The translations under genes and the position numbers were made by a program. DNA of 64,000 nt. Origin: Nitzschia sp. pyKryTriq1 (lineage: Eukaryota; Bacillariophyta; Bacillariophyceae; Bacillariales; Bacillariaceae). This document shows positions 30,605 through 40,767 of this stretch, piece after piece; positions within the stretch are counted from its first letter, which is position 1, and the number at the start of each line of letters is the position of its first letter. The notes under the pieces are model-generated. The model was given only the letters and a program-made list of their open reading frames with translations. It had not been told where the DNA came from and ran no database searches. The stretch is from positions 476,501 to 540,500 of the forward strand of contig OY101126.1 in NCBI GenBank assembly GCA_956465555.1, written 5' to 3'.

Positions 30605-33600
30605 ATGCCCATCGAACAACTTCGATCCCGGGCAAATGCAGTGAACAACAGCAGCAATAGTGACCTGTTTGGCGGTGCCGACAACAATGAAGGCTTTGAC
30701 CCCAAAGACAAGGAAGCCTTGAATGCACGGTTGAGTGATCGCCGCCGCCAACGTCGAGAACAGCGACTCAAGAAACAAAGTCCGCCGTCGTCAGCGTCGT
30801 CGACGTTTCAGCAGCAGCAACAACAACTGGGCGGTAGTACTACACCCAATACGACCAAAAAGATGATGGCAAATAACCGGCGAAGGAACTTGTTGCAACA
30901 GCGGAGTAGTAGGCAAAGCACGAATCGGTTGATCTACGGATTGATTGTCTGTATTTTGATCGTCATTTGGTTGATGGGATTTCTGTTTCTCGCCAATCGA
31001 ACCCACACAACTTTGGATCCCCACAAAAATAGCAAGGGTCCCTTCCAACAACTGCGGCAACGTTTCAGTGGGGCAGTGGCAAGCCAGCTGCAAGCGATTC
31101 ACCAACAACAAAAGAACAGCAACAACAACAACAGCCCATCATCATCAGCTATTTCAGTAGTCAAGGGCGATCCCAATCAAGTCATTGATATGCGAGAGTT
31201 GAATGCTCATCTCAAGTTTGACAACGAAAAAGGTGGGGCTTGGACGCAAGGATGGGACGTGGAGCCGGTGCCGATTGGCAGCCATGAAAAGCCACTTCGT
31301 ATCTTTGTCGTTCCACATTCCCACTGCGATCCCGGTTGGATCAAAACCTTTGATGACTACTTTCAATCACAAACCAAGCAAATCTTGTCGACCGTCATTG
31401 AGGCTCTGGACCAACATCCCAAACGAAAGTTCATTTGGGCAGAAATTTCCTATTTTGAATGGTGGTGGAGGGAACAAAAGACAGAAACGCAGGAGGTGGT
31501 GCGTCGACTCTTGGAAAATGGGCAATTTGAATTTGTCACGGGGGGTTGGGTGCAGCCGGATGAAGCGAACACTCAGTTGTATGCCATGGAAATTCAACTG
31601 CAAGAAGGACACGACTTTATTCGGAATACCTTTGGGGAAAAGCATATTCCAAAATATGGATGGTCCATTGATCCTTTCGGATACAGTCCTACCATGGCAT
31701 ACCTCTTGAAAAAGTATGACTTTCGGGCCATGTTGATCCAGCGCGTGCACTATCGTATTAAAAAGGAATTGGCAAAATCCAAACACTTGGAATTCATGTG
31801 GCGACAAACCTGGGACAAGACGGGGGAATACGACATCTTTACCCACGTTATGCCCTTTTATTCCTACGATGTTCCCCATACGTGTGGTCCGAATCCTGCC
31901 ATATGCTGTCAGTTTGACTTTGCCCGGATTCGAGGGGCGACAGAGTTTGTTGGAACTTGTCCTTGGGGCAAGCAGCCCAGCAAGATTCATGATCTCAATG
32001 TGGAAGAACGCGCCATGCTTCTGTTGGATCAATATCGCAAAAAAGCCAATCTGTATCAAAGCAATGTTGTCATTGCGCCATTGGGAGATGACTTTCGATA
32101 TCGAACGCGCCAAGAGGCGGACTTTCAGTTTGAAAATTATCAACGCATCTTTGACTACATCAACGAGAAGGTAGAAGGCGTTGAAATTTCCTTTGGGACC
32201 TTGTCGGAATACTTTCAAGCAGCCATGGGGACCTTTACTCCACCTCTACTCAAGGGCTCCTTCTTTACCTATGCCGATCGTGATGAAGATTATTGGTCGG
32301 GATATTTTACGTCTCGTATCTTTGACAAGGCCTTGGATCGGCAACTGGAACGAGTTCTTTATGCGGCGTCCAGTCTAGGGGCCGACAAGCTGGAACTGCA
32401 AGAGGCCCGCCGAGCGTTGTCTTTATTCCAACATCACGACGGTGTCACGGGAACCGCCAAGACTCATGTTGTTGCAGACTATGCCGCTAAAATCCACAAG
32501 GCAATTCGGCTATGCCAAGATTGGATCATTCAAAAATTCGAAAAGACCAAGAAGGCAAGTGACGGATCATCATCGTCATCTTCGTTGACGAATTTGAAAC
32601 CATGCTGGCAGTCGGACGCTCCTCGAGGATTAAGTTCCAATTTGTGTGGCGAGTCCGGAGATGTGTTGGTCTACAATCCTCTCGGGACAGATCAATTCTG
32701 TGGAGACGTCAAAGTCCCCGGCTGGACCTCGGTCAAGGCAACTTTGCCGTGTGAAATACCGGGTTCTGTACCCGATTCAAAGGCGGGAATACAATTTGAT
32801 CCTCATACGGGTTTCATGACACATCCGGTCAAGGAAGAATGGATGGTGTGGAAGGTCACGATGGGTGGTGCCTACTTGTTCTTTCCTGGGAAATTGACAG
32901 ACTACGAGGAAGATCATTTTGAAATCGAGCAAGGAGGCTACGTCGTAAAAACCAAGCATTGGAAGCGTACCGTCGTGGAAAAGAGTGAGACGCTCAATGG
33001 AGTAACGGCGACAGCCATTGACTTTGTGTATGAAACATTCCTTCAAAACCCCAATGAAGAATGGTTTGTCCGATTCACGGGCAGTCAGATTTTGAACGAG
33101 GGCGTCTTTCATACCGACTTGAATGGCTACAATTTCGATACACATCACTTTCGTTCCGACATGCCGATTCAATCTCAAGTCTTTCCCATGCCGACTCTGG
33201 CTTCGATTGAAGATGAGCATCAGCGCTTAACCATTCTGAGTGAACATGCCCAGGGTACGGCTTCACTTGAAGAGGGGTCGATTGATGTCTGGTTGGACCG
33301 TCGTCTCGCCCAAGATGATGAGCGTGGGTTGGGACAAGGGGTCATGGATAATGTTCCGACACGCACTCGCCTTCGTGTGGTATTGGAAACGGAAGGATAC
33401 CAACATGCCAACCCGGAGTTTGAAATCACCAGCTTTTGCAAACTCATGTGGAAGCAACTCAACCACCCTCTCGAAATGTTTGGGCGATTGAAGGGTGGCG
33501 AATTGTTGCCGATTGCTGATCTGAAACCGGACGAACCACACAAAAGCATCAATAAGGTGAGCAAGGCGTTCTCTTCTGACAAGTACATTATCCCTCCTGT

Positions 33601-34644
33601 CTACATGGTCTATAAGCGAGTCGATTATTTGAAAGAGGCTATCGAGTCGCTTCTCCATTCGGACTTTCCGCGAGATCGTATTCCAATCATAATTTCCCAC
33701 GATGGACATATCGATGCCATGACAGACTATGTGGAGAGTATCAAATCCGATTTTCATGTCATTCAACTATTCCATCCTCATGCGTGTTCGGAACATCCCA
33801 ATTCCTTTCCAGGAGATGACCCAACGTTGAATAAAAACTACCAAGGAGATGAATATGGCAATCCGCGAGACGGAAAGATCACTTGTTGCAAGCATCATTT
33901 TACGTGGTTAATGAATCAAGCCTTTGAGTTGGACGAAGTGAAGGACGCGGATGGGTTCCTCTTCCTGGAGGAAGACTATATTGTGGCACCGACTATTTAC
34001 GAGACGATTGAAGCAGGTCTCGACTATCTGGACAAGAGTGGGAAGCGGGATCACTTCTTTGGCTTGACATTGGACTCCACAGAAGGCTACTCGTACACCC
34101 CCCCCAGTTTCAAAGGATGGATAGAGAAACGATTTGTGACGGGGCCCATGGTACTTCGACGAGATATGTTTCAGAAAATCAAGGACAATGCAAAGGAGTA
34201 TTGCACTTTTGATGAGTACAATTGGTAAGTCATTGAAGACCGGAAATGAGAACCGGCAGCGCTTCGAAGCACAATTTTTGTTGTCTAATCCGCATGTCAT
34301 TCGTGTTCAGGGACTGGTCTATTGTTCATTTGATGGGTCGATCCTTGGTTCCTCATCTCGTTTTGGTCCCCCGCCAACTTCAAGTGGCCCACATTGGCTT
34401 GGAAGGTGGATTGCACGAGGATAGTATCAACAAACAAAAACGAGAAAAGATGGAAAAGATGAAGGCCCTGAAACCCTTCCACGCAAAGCCAACTCCGGGG
34501 ACGATTGTGCAATTTCAGCATCCAATAAGAGAACATGAACATGGATTCGGTGGCTGGGGGCATCCGGCCGACCAGCACCATTGCATGGAGCTCTTTGGAC
34601 AAACACCAAGCTCAACGTGGTCTGAGGTGCTTCATCTTCAGTAG
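30605..34644 (+). CDS. Golgi alpha-mannosidase II fused to GlcNAc-transferase II
   Basis: Two exons, 30605-34224 and 34311-34644, give 1317 aa; the 86-bp intron splits the Trp codon of EYNW/DWS. Layout: Gln/Asn/Arg-rich cytosolic tail; membrane anchor at about 108-131; GH38 domain from about 230, with zinc ligands His240/Asp242 region in VVPHSHCDPGW, nucleophile Asp356 in WSIDPFGYSPT and HHDGVTGT at 610-617; late GH38 motif RRLAQDDERGLGQGV. From about 990 the sequence becomes a GT16 (MGAT2) domain: VYMVYKRVDYLKEAIESL, IIISHDGHIDAM, PNSFPGDDP, ITCCKHHFTWL, FLFLEEDYIVAP, TFDEYNWDWSIVHL and GGWGHPADQHHC. The last part of the usual mannosidase C-terminal region seems replaced by GT16. Man II trims two mannoses and GnT II then adds GlcNAc to the exposed arm, so the two steps sit on one chain. 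Confidence 0.92.
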
Positions 34645-34784
34645 ACTACTACTAGAGTTCCACATTATCATAGCTAAAACAATCTGAAATGTATTTTATG
34701 AGCAACAACGAGTAGCAATAATGCTGTACAGCGGTAGCTGGCCGTGGCAGCGAATAGCAAAGACTACGACCCTTGGCATTTCCT

Positions 34785-35504
34785 TTAGAGACACATGGCC
34801 GATTCTCGGGTATCAGCACCTGTAGTCGGGTTGATTCCCTTCATATCCTCCCTCTCACAGAGTATAGGCTGGACTTTGGGAGGAAATTGTGCATCTGTAA
34901 AGTCGGCATTCTCCACTGTCTCTGTATCCAGAATGCTTTTGCTAAAATAAGTACCCTTGGCAACCGTATCTTTGAGTGAGGCTCCGTCCATGCTTGTGCC
35001 TTCCAAGGAGGCTCCAGTGATATCGGAGCCCGAAAAGTCAACGTTCACAAGATACGATTTGTAAAATCTGCAGCCTTGCAGATTGGACTTGGCAAAGTTA
35101 GTTCCCTTGGCAATAACTTGAGTAAAATCCTTTCCCTTGTAGTTGCCGTTGGAGAAATCTTGCCCCGAAATGTCGAGACCGGCATAATCCAATCCTCCAC
35201 CACTCACAGCCAGAACGCTAGTTGCCGGCACCAGGACGATCGTCAAGAGGGACGCAAGAAAGAAATTCGAAGCAGTTTGCAGCATTTGATGCTGTATCTC
35301 TCTATTACTGTCATTTGGAGCCTCGTCTCGAAGAAAATCAACCTTCGATTCTTCCGGAATCCAGTGCTTCCATAACATCGATAGTTCCATCGAGGAAGAA
35401 GAAGTATTGGTGCGAGAAGAACGCTTCTTTGTCGTTCCGATTGGAGCAAACGCCTCTGATCCGATCACCGCCAACACTGCTATTACCAACGATACTCCTC
35501 TCAT
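34785..35504 (-). CDS. thylakoid-lumen pentapeptide-repeat protein
   Basis: 239 aa. The N-terminus is a classic diatom plastid address: a signal peptide ending SEA/FAPIG, then a basic Ser/Thr-rich stretch. A second hydrophobic signal (FFLASLLTIVLVPATSVLA/VS) at about 82-101 fits transfer into the thylakoid lumen. Residues about 104-205 are pentapeptide repeats of A(D/N)LXX type (LDYAGLDISGQDFSNGNYKG; NFAKSNLQGCRFYKSYLVNV; ASLEGTSMDGASL), forming a right-handed square helix as in plant TL15/TL17 lumen proteins. Two Cys (QPILCERED and the C-terminal MCL) are seen. The precise function of this family in the lumen is unsettled. It is divergent from the MnmA gene. Confidence 0.88.
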   Translation of the reverse strand: MRGVSLVIAVLAVIGSEAFAPIGTTKKRSSRTNTSSSSMELSMLWKHWIPEESKVDFLRDEAPNDSNREIQHQMLQTASNFFLASLLTIVLVPATSVLAVSGGGLDYAGLDISGQDFSNGNYKGKDFTQVIAKGTNFAKSNLQGCRFYKSYLVNVDFSGSDITGASLEGTSMDGASLKDTVAKGTYFSKSILDTETVENADFTDAQFPPKVQPILCEREDMKGINPTTGADTRESAMCL

Positions 35505-36045
35505 GGTTGTTTCTTGAATGGATGGGTTGGGGTGTAATACAATATAATGCAGTTTGGTACGTAGTTGATGACGGAAGGTCGAAGATTTGCCCAGTGCCCG
35601 TCAAAATAACATCATGGTCGCGAGCAGATGATACACAGCTAGTTCAACTTTTACTTCGTGTCTTTGAGTTCAACGCATCTTGGCGATCTCTGTTTTGTCA
35701 GACTGACCCCCCAGTCAAAAATGTTTCTACTCTGGTAATTTTGCCTATATTCACATTCGTGGTACTGTTTCAGGGGTGGTGTAAGGAAACCCGGAAATAG
35801 GTTAAAGGAACCCGGATACATCAAATGATGTCATGACGCGCCTCGAATTTTCGTGGTATTTGAATAATACGACTTCAATCGGTTTGCACGCTCTCAGCTT
35901 CGGGCGCAGCCATGAAAAATATTCCATAGCGGCACAAAGCAGTAAAACTGGACCATAAAATGGAACGAATGACGAATAGCACATCCTACCAAGACTACTC
36001 CATGGCAAAGAGTTTCAGTCTTACTGTTACTAGCACTTCGAAAGA
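35505..36045. other. divergent intergenic region
   Basis: Shared 5' region of the pentapeptide-repeat and MnmA genes. No clear motif or extra gene. Confidence 0.4.
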
Positions 36046-37509
36046 ATGATTCGGAGATGTAGTTCTGCTTCAGTAATGATAGCGAGGAGACAACCCCACC
36101 GAAGAAGAAGAATTGCCGTGGCAATGAGCGGCGGAGTCGACAGCTCTGTGGTGGCACATTTGTTGCGTCAAGAATTCCCAGATACAGAGCTTCTGGGGGT
36201 TCACATGTCCAACTGGGACTATCACACCGAAGACCACACTGATAGTAGTAGCAGTAGTAATGTATCATCCAAGTGCTGGGAACAGGATTGGAAGGACGCC
36301 AAGAACGCTGCGCAGCATGTGGGTATTCCAATTGTTCACACATCCTTTCAGGCGGACTACTGGAATTCAGTGTTTGAACCTTATGTGGATCAAATTGCAA
36401 AGCACAAGACACCGAATCCAGATGTGGACTGCAATCGATATATCAAGTTTGGAGTGCTCAAAGAATTCTTGTGGTCCAAGTACCAAATGGATACCTTGGC
36501 GACAGGGCACTACGCGCGATTGTGGGATCCAGGCCGGGATCACCCGAGGCCGGAATGCTTGCAAGAGATTTTGGATCAGGATCCATCGATCGACGCATTC
36601 TTGTCAAATTCGACTCCGACACTATTGGCGGCAAAAGATTTGAGCAAGGATCAATCATATTTTTTGAGTGGTGTTCCAGGAGATGCGTTATGCAATGTCT
36701 TGTTTCCCCTTGGCGACTATCTCAAGCAACCGCCCAGGCACGAAGTAGAAGAGGACGCCGATTCTTCTTCTTCGTTGCTGACAGTACGACAACTCGCCGT
36801 ACAAGCAAAGCTCCCCAATGCCCATAAACGCGATTCCATGGGTATTTGCTTTGTAGGTAAACGAAAGCATGGTGAGTTTGTCCAAGACTTTTTGGATCCT
36901 CCCAGGCAGGATGCGGTTGGTCAGTGTATCAATGTGGAAGATGGTAGTATCATTACCACATTTGATCCCAATACCCAACCATCTTTACTCTATGCGACGA
37001 TTGGTCAAGGTGCGAAAATTGGGGGCGCCTCTCAAAAATGGTTTGTCGTGGACAAGCCAGATGCTACAACCTTGGTCTTGTGCCCTGGCACGCATCATCC
37101 CGCACTGTACTCGGATAGTTTTGTAGTGGATCGAATCCATTGGATGGCAGGAGAGGAACCACCCTTGCCGTTTGTGGCACAATGCCGGATACGCCATTTG
37201 CAGCCATTGGTGGATTGTGAGATTCGTCGTCGCCCTGGCGGTGCTCCAGGATACGAAATTGTCACTGTGAGACCCTTGAGAGGGATCGCGCCCGGTCAAG
37301 TGTGTGGGATTTACCTGCACGATTTAATTTGTTTGGGAGGTGGATCGATTACACAGCGTGGTGCAACGTATATGGATCTGCAAAAGTCGTTACCTGAACA
37401 GTTGCATCCAGCTGGACGAAACGATCTTTCTACATGCATACTCAAAGAGGCTGGATTAGTCTTAGAAAAGAATGCTACTTGCTCTTGTACCGGTATCCAT
37501 CGTAGTTAA
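36046..37509 (+). CDS. mnmA: tRNA-specific 2-thiouridylase (MnmA/TRMU), mitochondrial or plastid
   Basis: 487 aa. An Arg-rich N-terminus (MIRRCSSASVMIARRQPHRR) suggests import into mitochondria. The PP-loop SGGVDSS is at 28-34 and binds ATP. The first catalytic Cys is Cys128 in NPDVDCNRYIKFG; the second is Cys267 in SMGICFVG; DQSYFL is at 201-206. The central beta-barrel (LYATIGQGAKIGG, FVVDKPDATTLVL) and C-terminal domain (GQVCGIYLHDLICLGGGSI) are complete. The enzyme takes persulfide sulfur and makes the 2-thio group of the wobble uridine of tRNA-Lys, -Glu and -Gln. Compared with bacterial enzymes of about 370 aa, the extra length lies in the presequence, two Ser/Asp-rich loops and a short tail. 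Its stop is 64 bp from the SECIS-like hairpin of the convergent gene. Confidence 0.95.
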   Translation: MIRRCSSASVMIARRQPHRRRRIAVAMSGGVDSSVVAHLLRQEFPDTELLGVHMSNWDYHTEDHTDSSSSSNVSSKCWEQDWKDAKNAAQHVGIPIVHTSFQADYWNSVFEPYVDQIAKHKTPNPDVDCNRYIKFGVLKEFLWSKYQMDTLATGHYARLWDPGRDHPRPECLQEILDQDPSIDAFLSNSTPTLLAAKDLSKDQSYFLSGVPGDALCNVLFPLGDYLKQPPRHEVEEDADSSSSLLTVRQLAVQAKLPNAHKRDSMGICFVGKRKHGEFVQDFLDPPRQDAVGQCINVEDGSIITTFDPNTQPSLLYATIGQGAKIGGASQKWFVVDKPDATTLVLCPGTHHPALYSDSFVVDRIHWMAGEEPPLPFVAQCRIRHLQPLVDCEIRRRPGGAPGYEIVTVRPLRGIAPGQVCGIYLHDLICLGGGSITQRGATYMDLQKSLPEQLHPAGRNDLSTCILKEAGLVLEKNATCSCTGIHRS

Positions 37510-37572
37510 ATCGCTCAACTAGTGGAGTCTCTAGAGAGGACAGAATTAAAATACAAAATCATATCAGCCGTA

Positions 37573-37648
37573 CGCCTCCACCATTTTTCAAGTCGCCACC
37601 AATGCAATGAATTGCATCGGCGGCCACTTTCATTCACGGTTCGAGACG
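37573..37648 (-). promoter_or_regulatory. SECIS-like hairpin in the MsrA 3' UTR
   Basis: The RNA of the minus strand can fold so that CGTCTC (37648-37643) pairs with GAGGCG (37578-37573) and ACC with GGT as helix I. Then an internal loop with ATGA (37633-37630) opposite GA (37589-37588) gives the tandem G.A quartet. Helix II follows, AAGTGGCCGCCGATGC with its partner GCATTGGTGGCGACTT, 16 positions with one G.G mismatch. The apical loop starts with AA. The AA lies about 16 nt from the quartet, slightly more than usual. It starts 54 nt after the MsrA stop, the right place for Sec insertion. Folding was done by eye. Confidence 0.65.
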
Positions 37649-37702
37649 CCAACCTCCAGGGTCGCCTTCTTTTCTGTGTTTCTCCCCCTACTCACTGGTT
37701 TT

Positions 37703-38434
37703 CTAAATCAAGAAGGATTCTTCAGCCCCCGCCATGTTGCTTCTCATACCAGTCGCCTTTTCAATGTACTTTTGATGGTACTCTTCTGCCCGGTAAAAGT
37801 CGCTCGCGGCCTCGACGGCAACCATCTTCCCCAAGGCGCCTCTCGATTGTACTGCTAGTTCTGCTAGTTCTCGCTGCTCAGGAGCGTGGACGAAAATGGC
37901 AGAACGATACTGGAATCCAGCCCATCGGGGGTCAGCAGGAGTATGAACTTCAAAGAATATATCGAGGAGGTCAGTGTACGAAATTACCGAGGGATCAAAG
38001 ATTACCCGAATGGATTCGGCATCTTTGTTGACAAAAACAAGGGCAATGATGATAAGTAAGTGAAGCGAAGACTAGAATGCACAAAATATTACATGTTACG
38101 AATACACTCCGAAAAACTTACAATCTTGGACATTTTGGTAGGTTGGGTTGATGGCGTTTTCGTCTTTGGAGCCACTGTACCCTACCACCGTATCGAGAAC
38201 GCCCTCAACGCAATCAAGTTCGCGTTGCGGGCCCCAAAATCACCCAGCGGCAATCTCCAAGGTCGCTGAAGGATCTTTGGGAGGGGGCAGCAAGGGACAA
38301 ATATCAGTTCCTCCTCGGCGGCTAGATTTGAGTGCCGAAGAAGATGTGAAATGGCTCCCGGTTGGATGCACGACGAAGGAGGTCGCCGACGGGACCACAA
38401 AGGCACCCAAAATTTTCCACAACAGAAGTTTCAT
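37703..38434 (-). CDS. msrA: selenoprotein methionine sulfoxide reductase A, plastid-targeted
   Basis: Exons 38122-38434 and 37703-38022 join in phase 1 (QD/Y) to 210 aa. The N-terminus is a signal peptide ending in SATS/FVVHP, a plastid-type site. Residue 65 is encoded by TGA (38242-38240) and sits exactly at the catalytic Cys of the GCFWG motif, giving GUFWG; the frame runs on without break through CVEGVLDTVVGYSGS, NPTYQNVQDYAESIRVIFD, QYRSAIFVH and FYRAEEYHQKYIEKA, all MsrA hallmarks, to a TAG stop. So the TGA is selenocysteine, not a stop. Sec-MsrA is known from Chlamydomonas and some other lineages. It reduces Met-S-sulfoxide. No C-terminal resolving Cys is present, as is common in Sec forms. 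A SECIS-like hairpin lies 3'. Confidence 0.92.
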
Positions 38435-38788
38435 TGCTTTTTCGTCTCACAGATTGGTAAAGTGTGAGTTGCTGATCTTTTTATACGACCAGTATGATGT
38501 ACGATCGAATCATCATCGTCATCATCGTCCTCGTCCATCGTCGGCAACGAGATTGTTCTTCTGTCATCAGAAAAAGTCGGCATCCGCGATGATCGCCCGC
38601 GAGAAATAATGTGAGTGGCAACTTTGCCACGTCAGCACATCTCCCACCGACGCAACCTCTTGTCAAGTGAGTCGAAGATATTGGACTCATTTGACCTCAC
38701 ATGTGAAAAAAGAACTCTCTCTCTCGTATGTTGTTTTGCAACTTGCAGAAGAAAATCCGTTGTGACTGGTTGTGCCCATTGTTCGGCC
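38435..38788. other. divergent intergenic region
   Basis: Shared 5' region of the MsrA and sirtuin genes. A pyrimidine-rich tract ending GCAG at about 38744-38747 could be a splice acceptor of a 5' UTR exon of the sirtuin. A CATCAT/CGTC-rich stretch is at 38511-38540. Confidence 0.4.
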
Positions 38789-39916
38789 ATGAACTCCGCC
38801 AACATCCTACGGCCGAGACACTCTACAATGAGAATCATGGGACCACAATATCAACGAGCCGTGCCACTGAAGGCGTTGTATCCTGCTGTGTTGTTCTTAT
38901 CCTCGTACGCATCGGCAGAAGAAAAATATCTTTTGGCGAAACAAAAATCCTTTGCTCTTTCCCCATCTTCGTTCGCCTTTTGCATTCCTCCGACCTCCCC
39001 GAAACCATCACTTCAGCGTTCCTTTACTTCTTTGAGTGGTGGGGGTGATGACAGTCGGGAAGAGCCATCTGTGTCGTCGCCGTCTCTGGAATTCGTGGCG
39101 GAACAATTTGCGGCATCAAAATTTCGGAACGTGGTCGTGCTGGTTGGAGCCGGAGCTTCGGTCAGTGCTGGAATCCCAGACTTTAGATCCCCTGGGACAG
39201 GCCTTTACGACCGAATGCAACATTATAATCTACCCTTTCCGGAAGCTATTTTTGAATTGGACTATTATCTCCAAAATCCAGCTCCTTTTGTCGACCTGTG
39301 TAAATCCATTTGGCCTGGACAGGAGGGCGGCCCGAAACCGACAGTGACGCACGCCTTTTTGAAACTTTTGCAAGACAAGAACTGTCTAAGACGGGTATAC
39401 ACTCAAAATATCGATGGGCTGGAGGCACTAGCTGGCGTTTCGACCCCGGATAGACTGGTAGAATGTCATGGTCATTTTCGGACGACATCGTGCGTTTCGT
39501 GTCACGCCTCCATGGATTCAGAACAGTGCTTGGAAAGCATTAAGAAAGGAGAAGCCCCAAGATGCGACAAGTGCAACTCACTTGTTAAACCAGACATTGT
39601 GTTTTTCGGGGAAGAAATGCCCGTCCGATTCCAAGAACTCGTCGATCAAGACACTACTGAGTGCGATTTGTTGCTCGTGATTGGTACGAGCTTGCTGGTC
39701 ATGCCCGTGGCAGGGATACCATCTTGGGTCAATGGGGATTGTATTCGTGTGCTACTCAATCGCGAACGCGTGGGTGCCTTTTTGAATCGAGGTCGTCCCG
39801 GTAGTAAACATCGAGATGTCTTTGTCGAGGGTGACTGTGACGATAGTGTGCGACAGCTATGCAAGCTTGCAGGTTGGGAACGGGAACTGGAAGAACTATA
39901 TTCGAAAGGTCAATAG
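38789..39916 (+). CDS. sirtuin (Sir2-family NAD-dependent deacylase), class I-like
   Basis: 375 aa from the ATG at 38789; Met codons at 38828 and 38837 are alternatives and the GTG upstream is not used. The NAD site is VVVLVGAGASVSAGIPDFRS (115-134), then YTQNIDGLE (204-212), catalytic His227 in VECHGHF, and a zinc site Cys235-x2-Cys238 ... Cys259-x2-Cys262. KPDIVFFGEEMP (268-279) and IGTSLLVMPVAGIP are the SIRT1-3 class signatures. The protein removes acyl groups from lysines using NAD. The first 105 residues are not conserved, include a hydrophobic stretch (LKALYPAVLFLSSYAS) and could direct the enzyme to an organelle, so a SIRT3-like location is possible but not shown. Confidence 0.9.
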   Translation: MNSANILRPRHSTMRIMGPQYQRAVPLKALYPAVLFLSSYASAEEKYLLAKQKSFALSPSSFAFCIPPTSPKPSLQRSFTSLSGGGDDSREEPSVSSPSLEFVAEQFAASKFRNVVVLVGAGASVSAGIPDFRSPGTGLYDRMQHYNLPFPEAIFELDYYLQNPAPFVDLCKSIWPGQEGGPKPTVTHAFLKLLQDKNCLRRVYTQNIDGLEALAGVSTPDRLVECHGHFRTTSCVSCHASMDSEQCLESIKKGEAPRCDKCNSLVKPDIVFFGEEMPVRFQELVDQDTTECDLLLVIGTSLLVMPVAGIPSWVNGDCIRVLLNRERVGAFLNRGRPGSKHRDVFVEGDCDDSVRQLCKLAGWERELEELYSKGQ

Positions 39917-40767
39917 CGCTAGTACAAGACTTCACTAAATTGTAGTCTGGGGGAGCAGGACGTTGGACAGCTTGAGATGAATCTACTTTCGAATGCCGGT
40001 AGGAGAAATTCTTAGAATACTGCTTGGTACTAGTCTGCATTCTTTGGGATTTCTACAGTTATCCTCGGAATGAACCTAAACTCTCTCATCTATTAGAGGG
40101 ATACTTTTACAGGTAAGCATGGGAAAATAGACTTTAGATTGGTATATCGATCTCTAGAGAGAGAGAGAGAGTACTACAAATCGTCGGGAGTATGTGTGGA
40201 AGTACCGTGCCAGTAACTACTTGTACCGGTAAATACAGAACTGGTACCACTTCTTCTGCGCGGGGATAGCGCGCAGATTACGCTTGTTGCTTGGCCGGCG
40301 GGCGGTTCTCGGTTCTCGTGACATTTTTCATTCATCTTCATGTCTGTTTATTTTTCATTATAACCATGACTCACAAGCCATCGCATCAGTCGGAGTCACA
40401 ACCTCCATTACACAGTACACGTACCGTACGAACTTGTACTGTACATACGTACCTGGTACCAGTACGATGATACCACAATCCCACCCGCGCCGCGGCGAGA
40501 CCCGATAAAAACAAACGCACCAGAGAACGGTTCTGTGAAACCCACCACCAACAAGACGCGTCTCCTCAACGGTCAGCTTATTTGTTCCTGCTTTGGCTCA
40601 CATTTTATTTTTATGGAAGCCGTCGCCGACATCGTCCAACCATAGTGGCTTCTCCGACAGTTTGAGCGACCCTCTTCAATTCGGTTGCAGTCCTGTTTTA
40701 TTCTTTGAATTTTCCAGAACATCATCATAAGCAATCTCACAAGGTGGCAATTGTCCAGCCAGCACCG
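39917..40767. other. intergenic with AG microsatellite and GTAC cluster
   Basis: Gene-free between the sirtuin and the next plus-strand gene. (GA)n at about 40155-40171; GTAC-rich clusters at about 40202-40251 and 40412-40470 (CCTGGTACCAGTAC near the end). TTTTCCAG at 40709-40716 looks like a splice acceptor, so the next gene may have an upstream exon. Confidence 0.45.

Noticed and set aside
31367-32218. 283-codon minus-strand open frame
   Set aside because: It is antisense to the mannosidase domain, has no conserved features and follows the codon bias of the sense gene.
38240-38434. A 64-residue plastid-targeted small protein ending at TGA
   Set aside because: The frame continues straight into MsrA after the TGA with the catalytic motif around it, so the TGA is read as selenocysteine.
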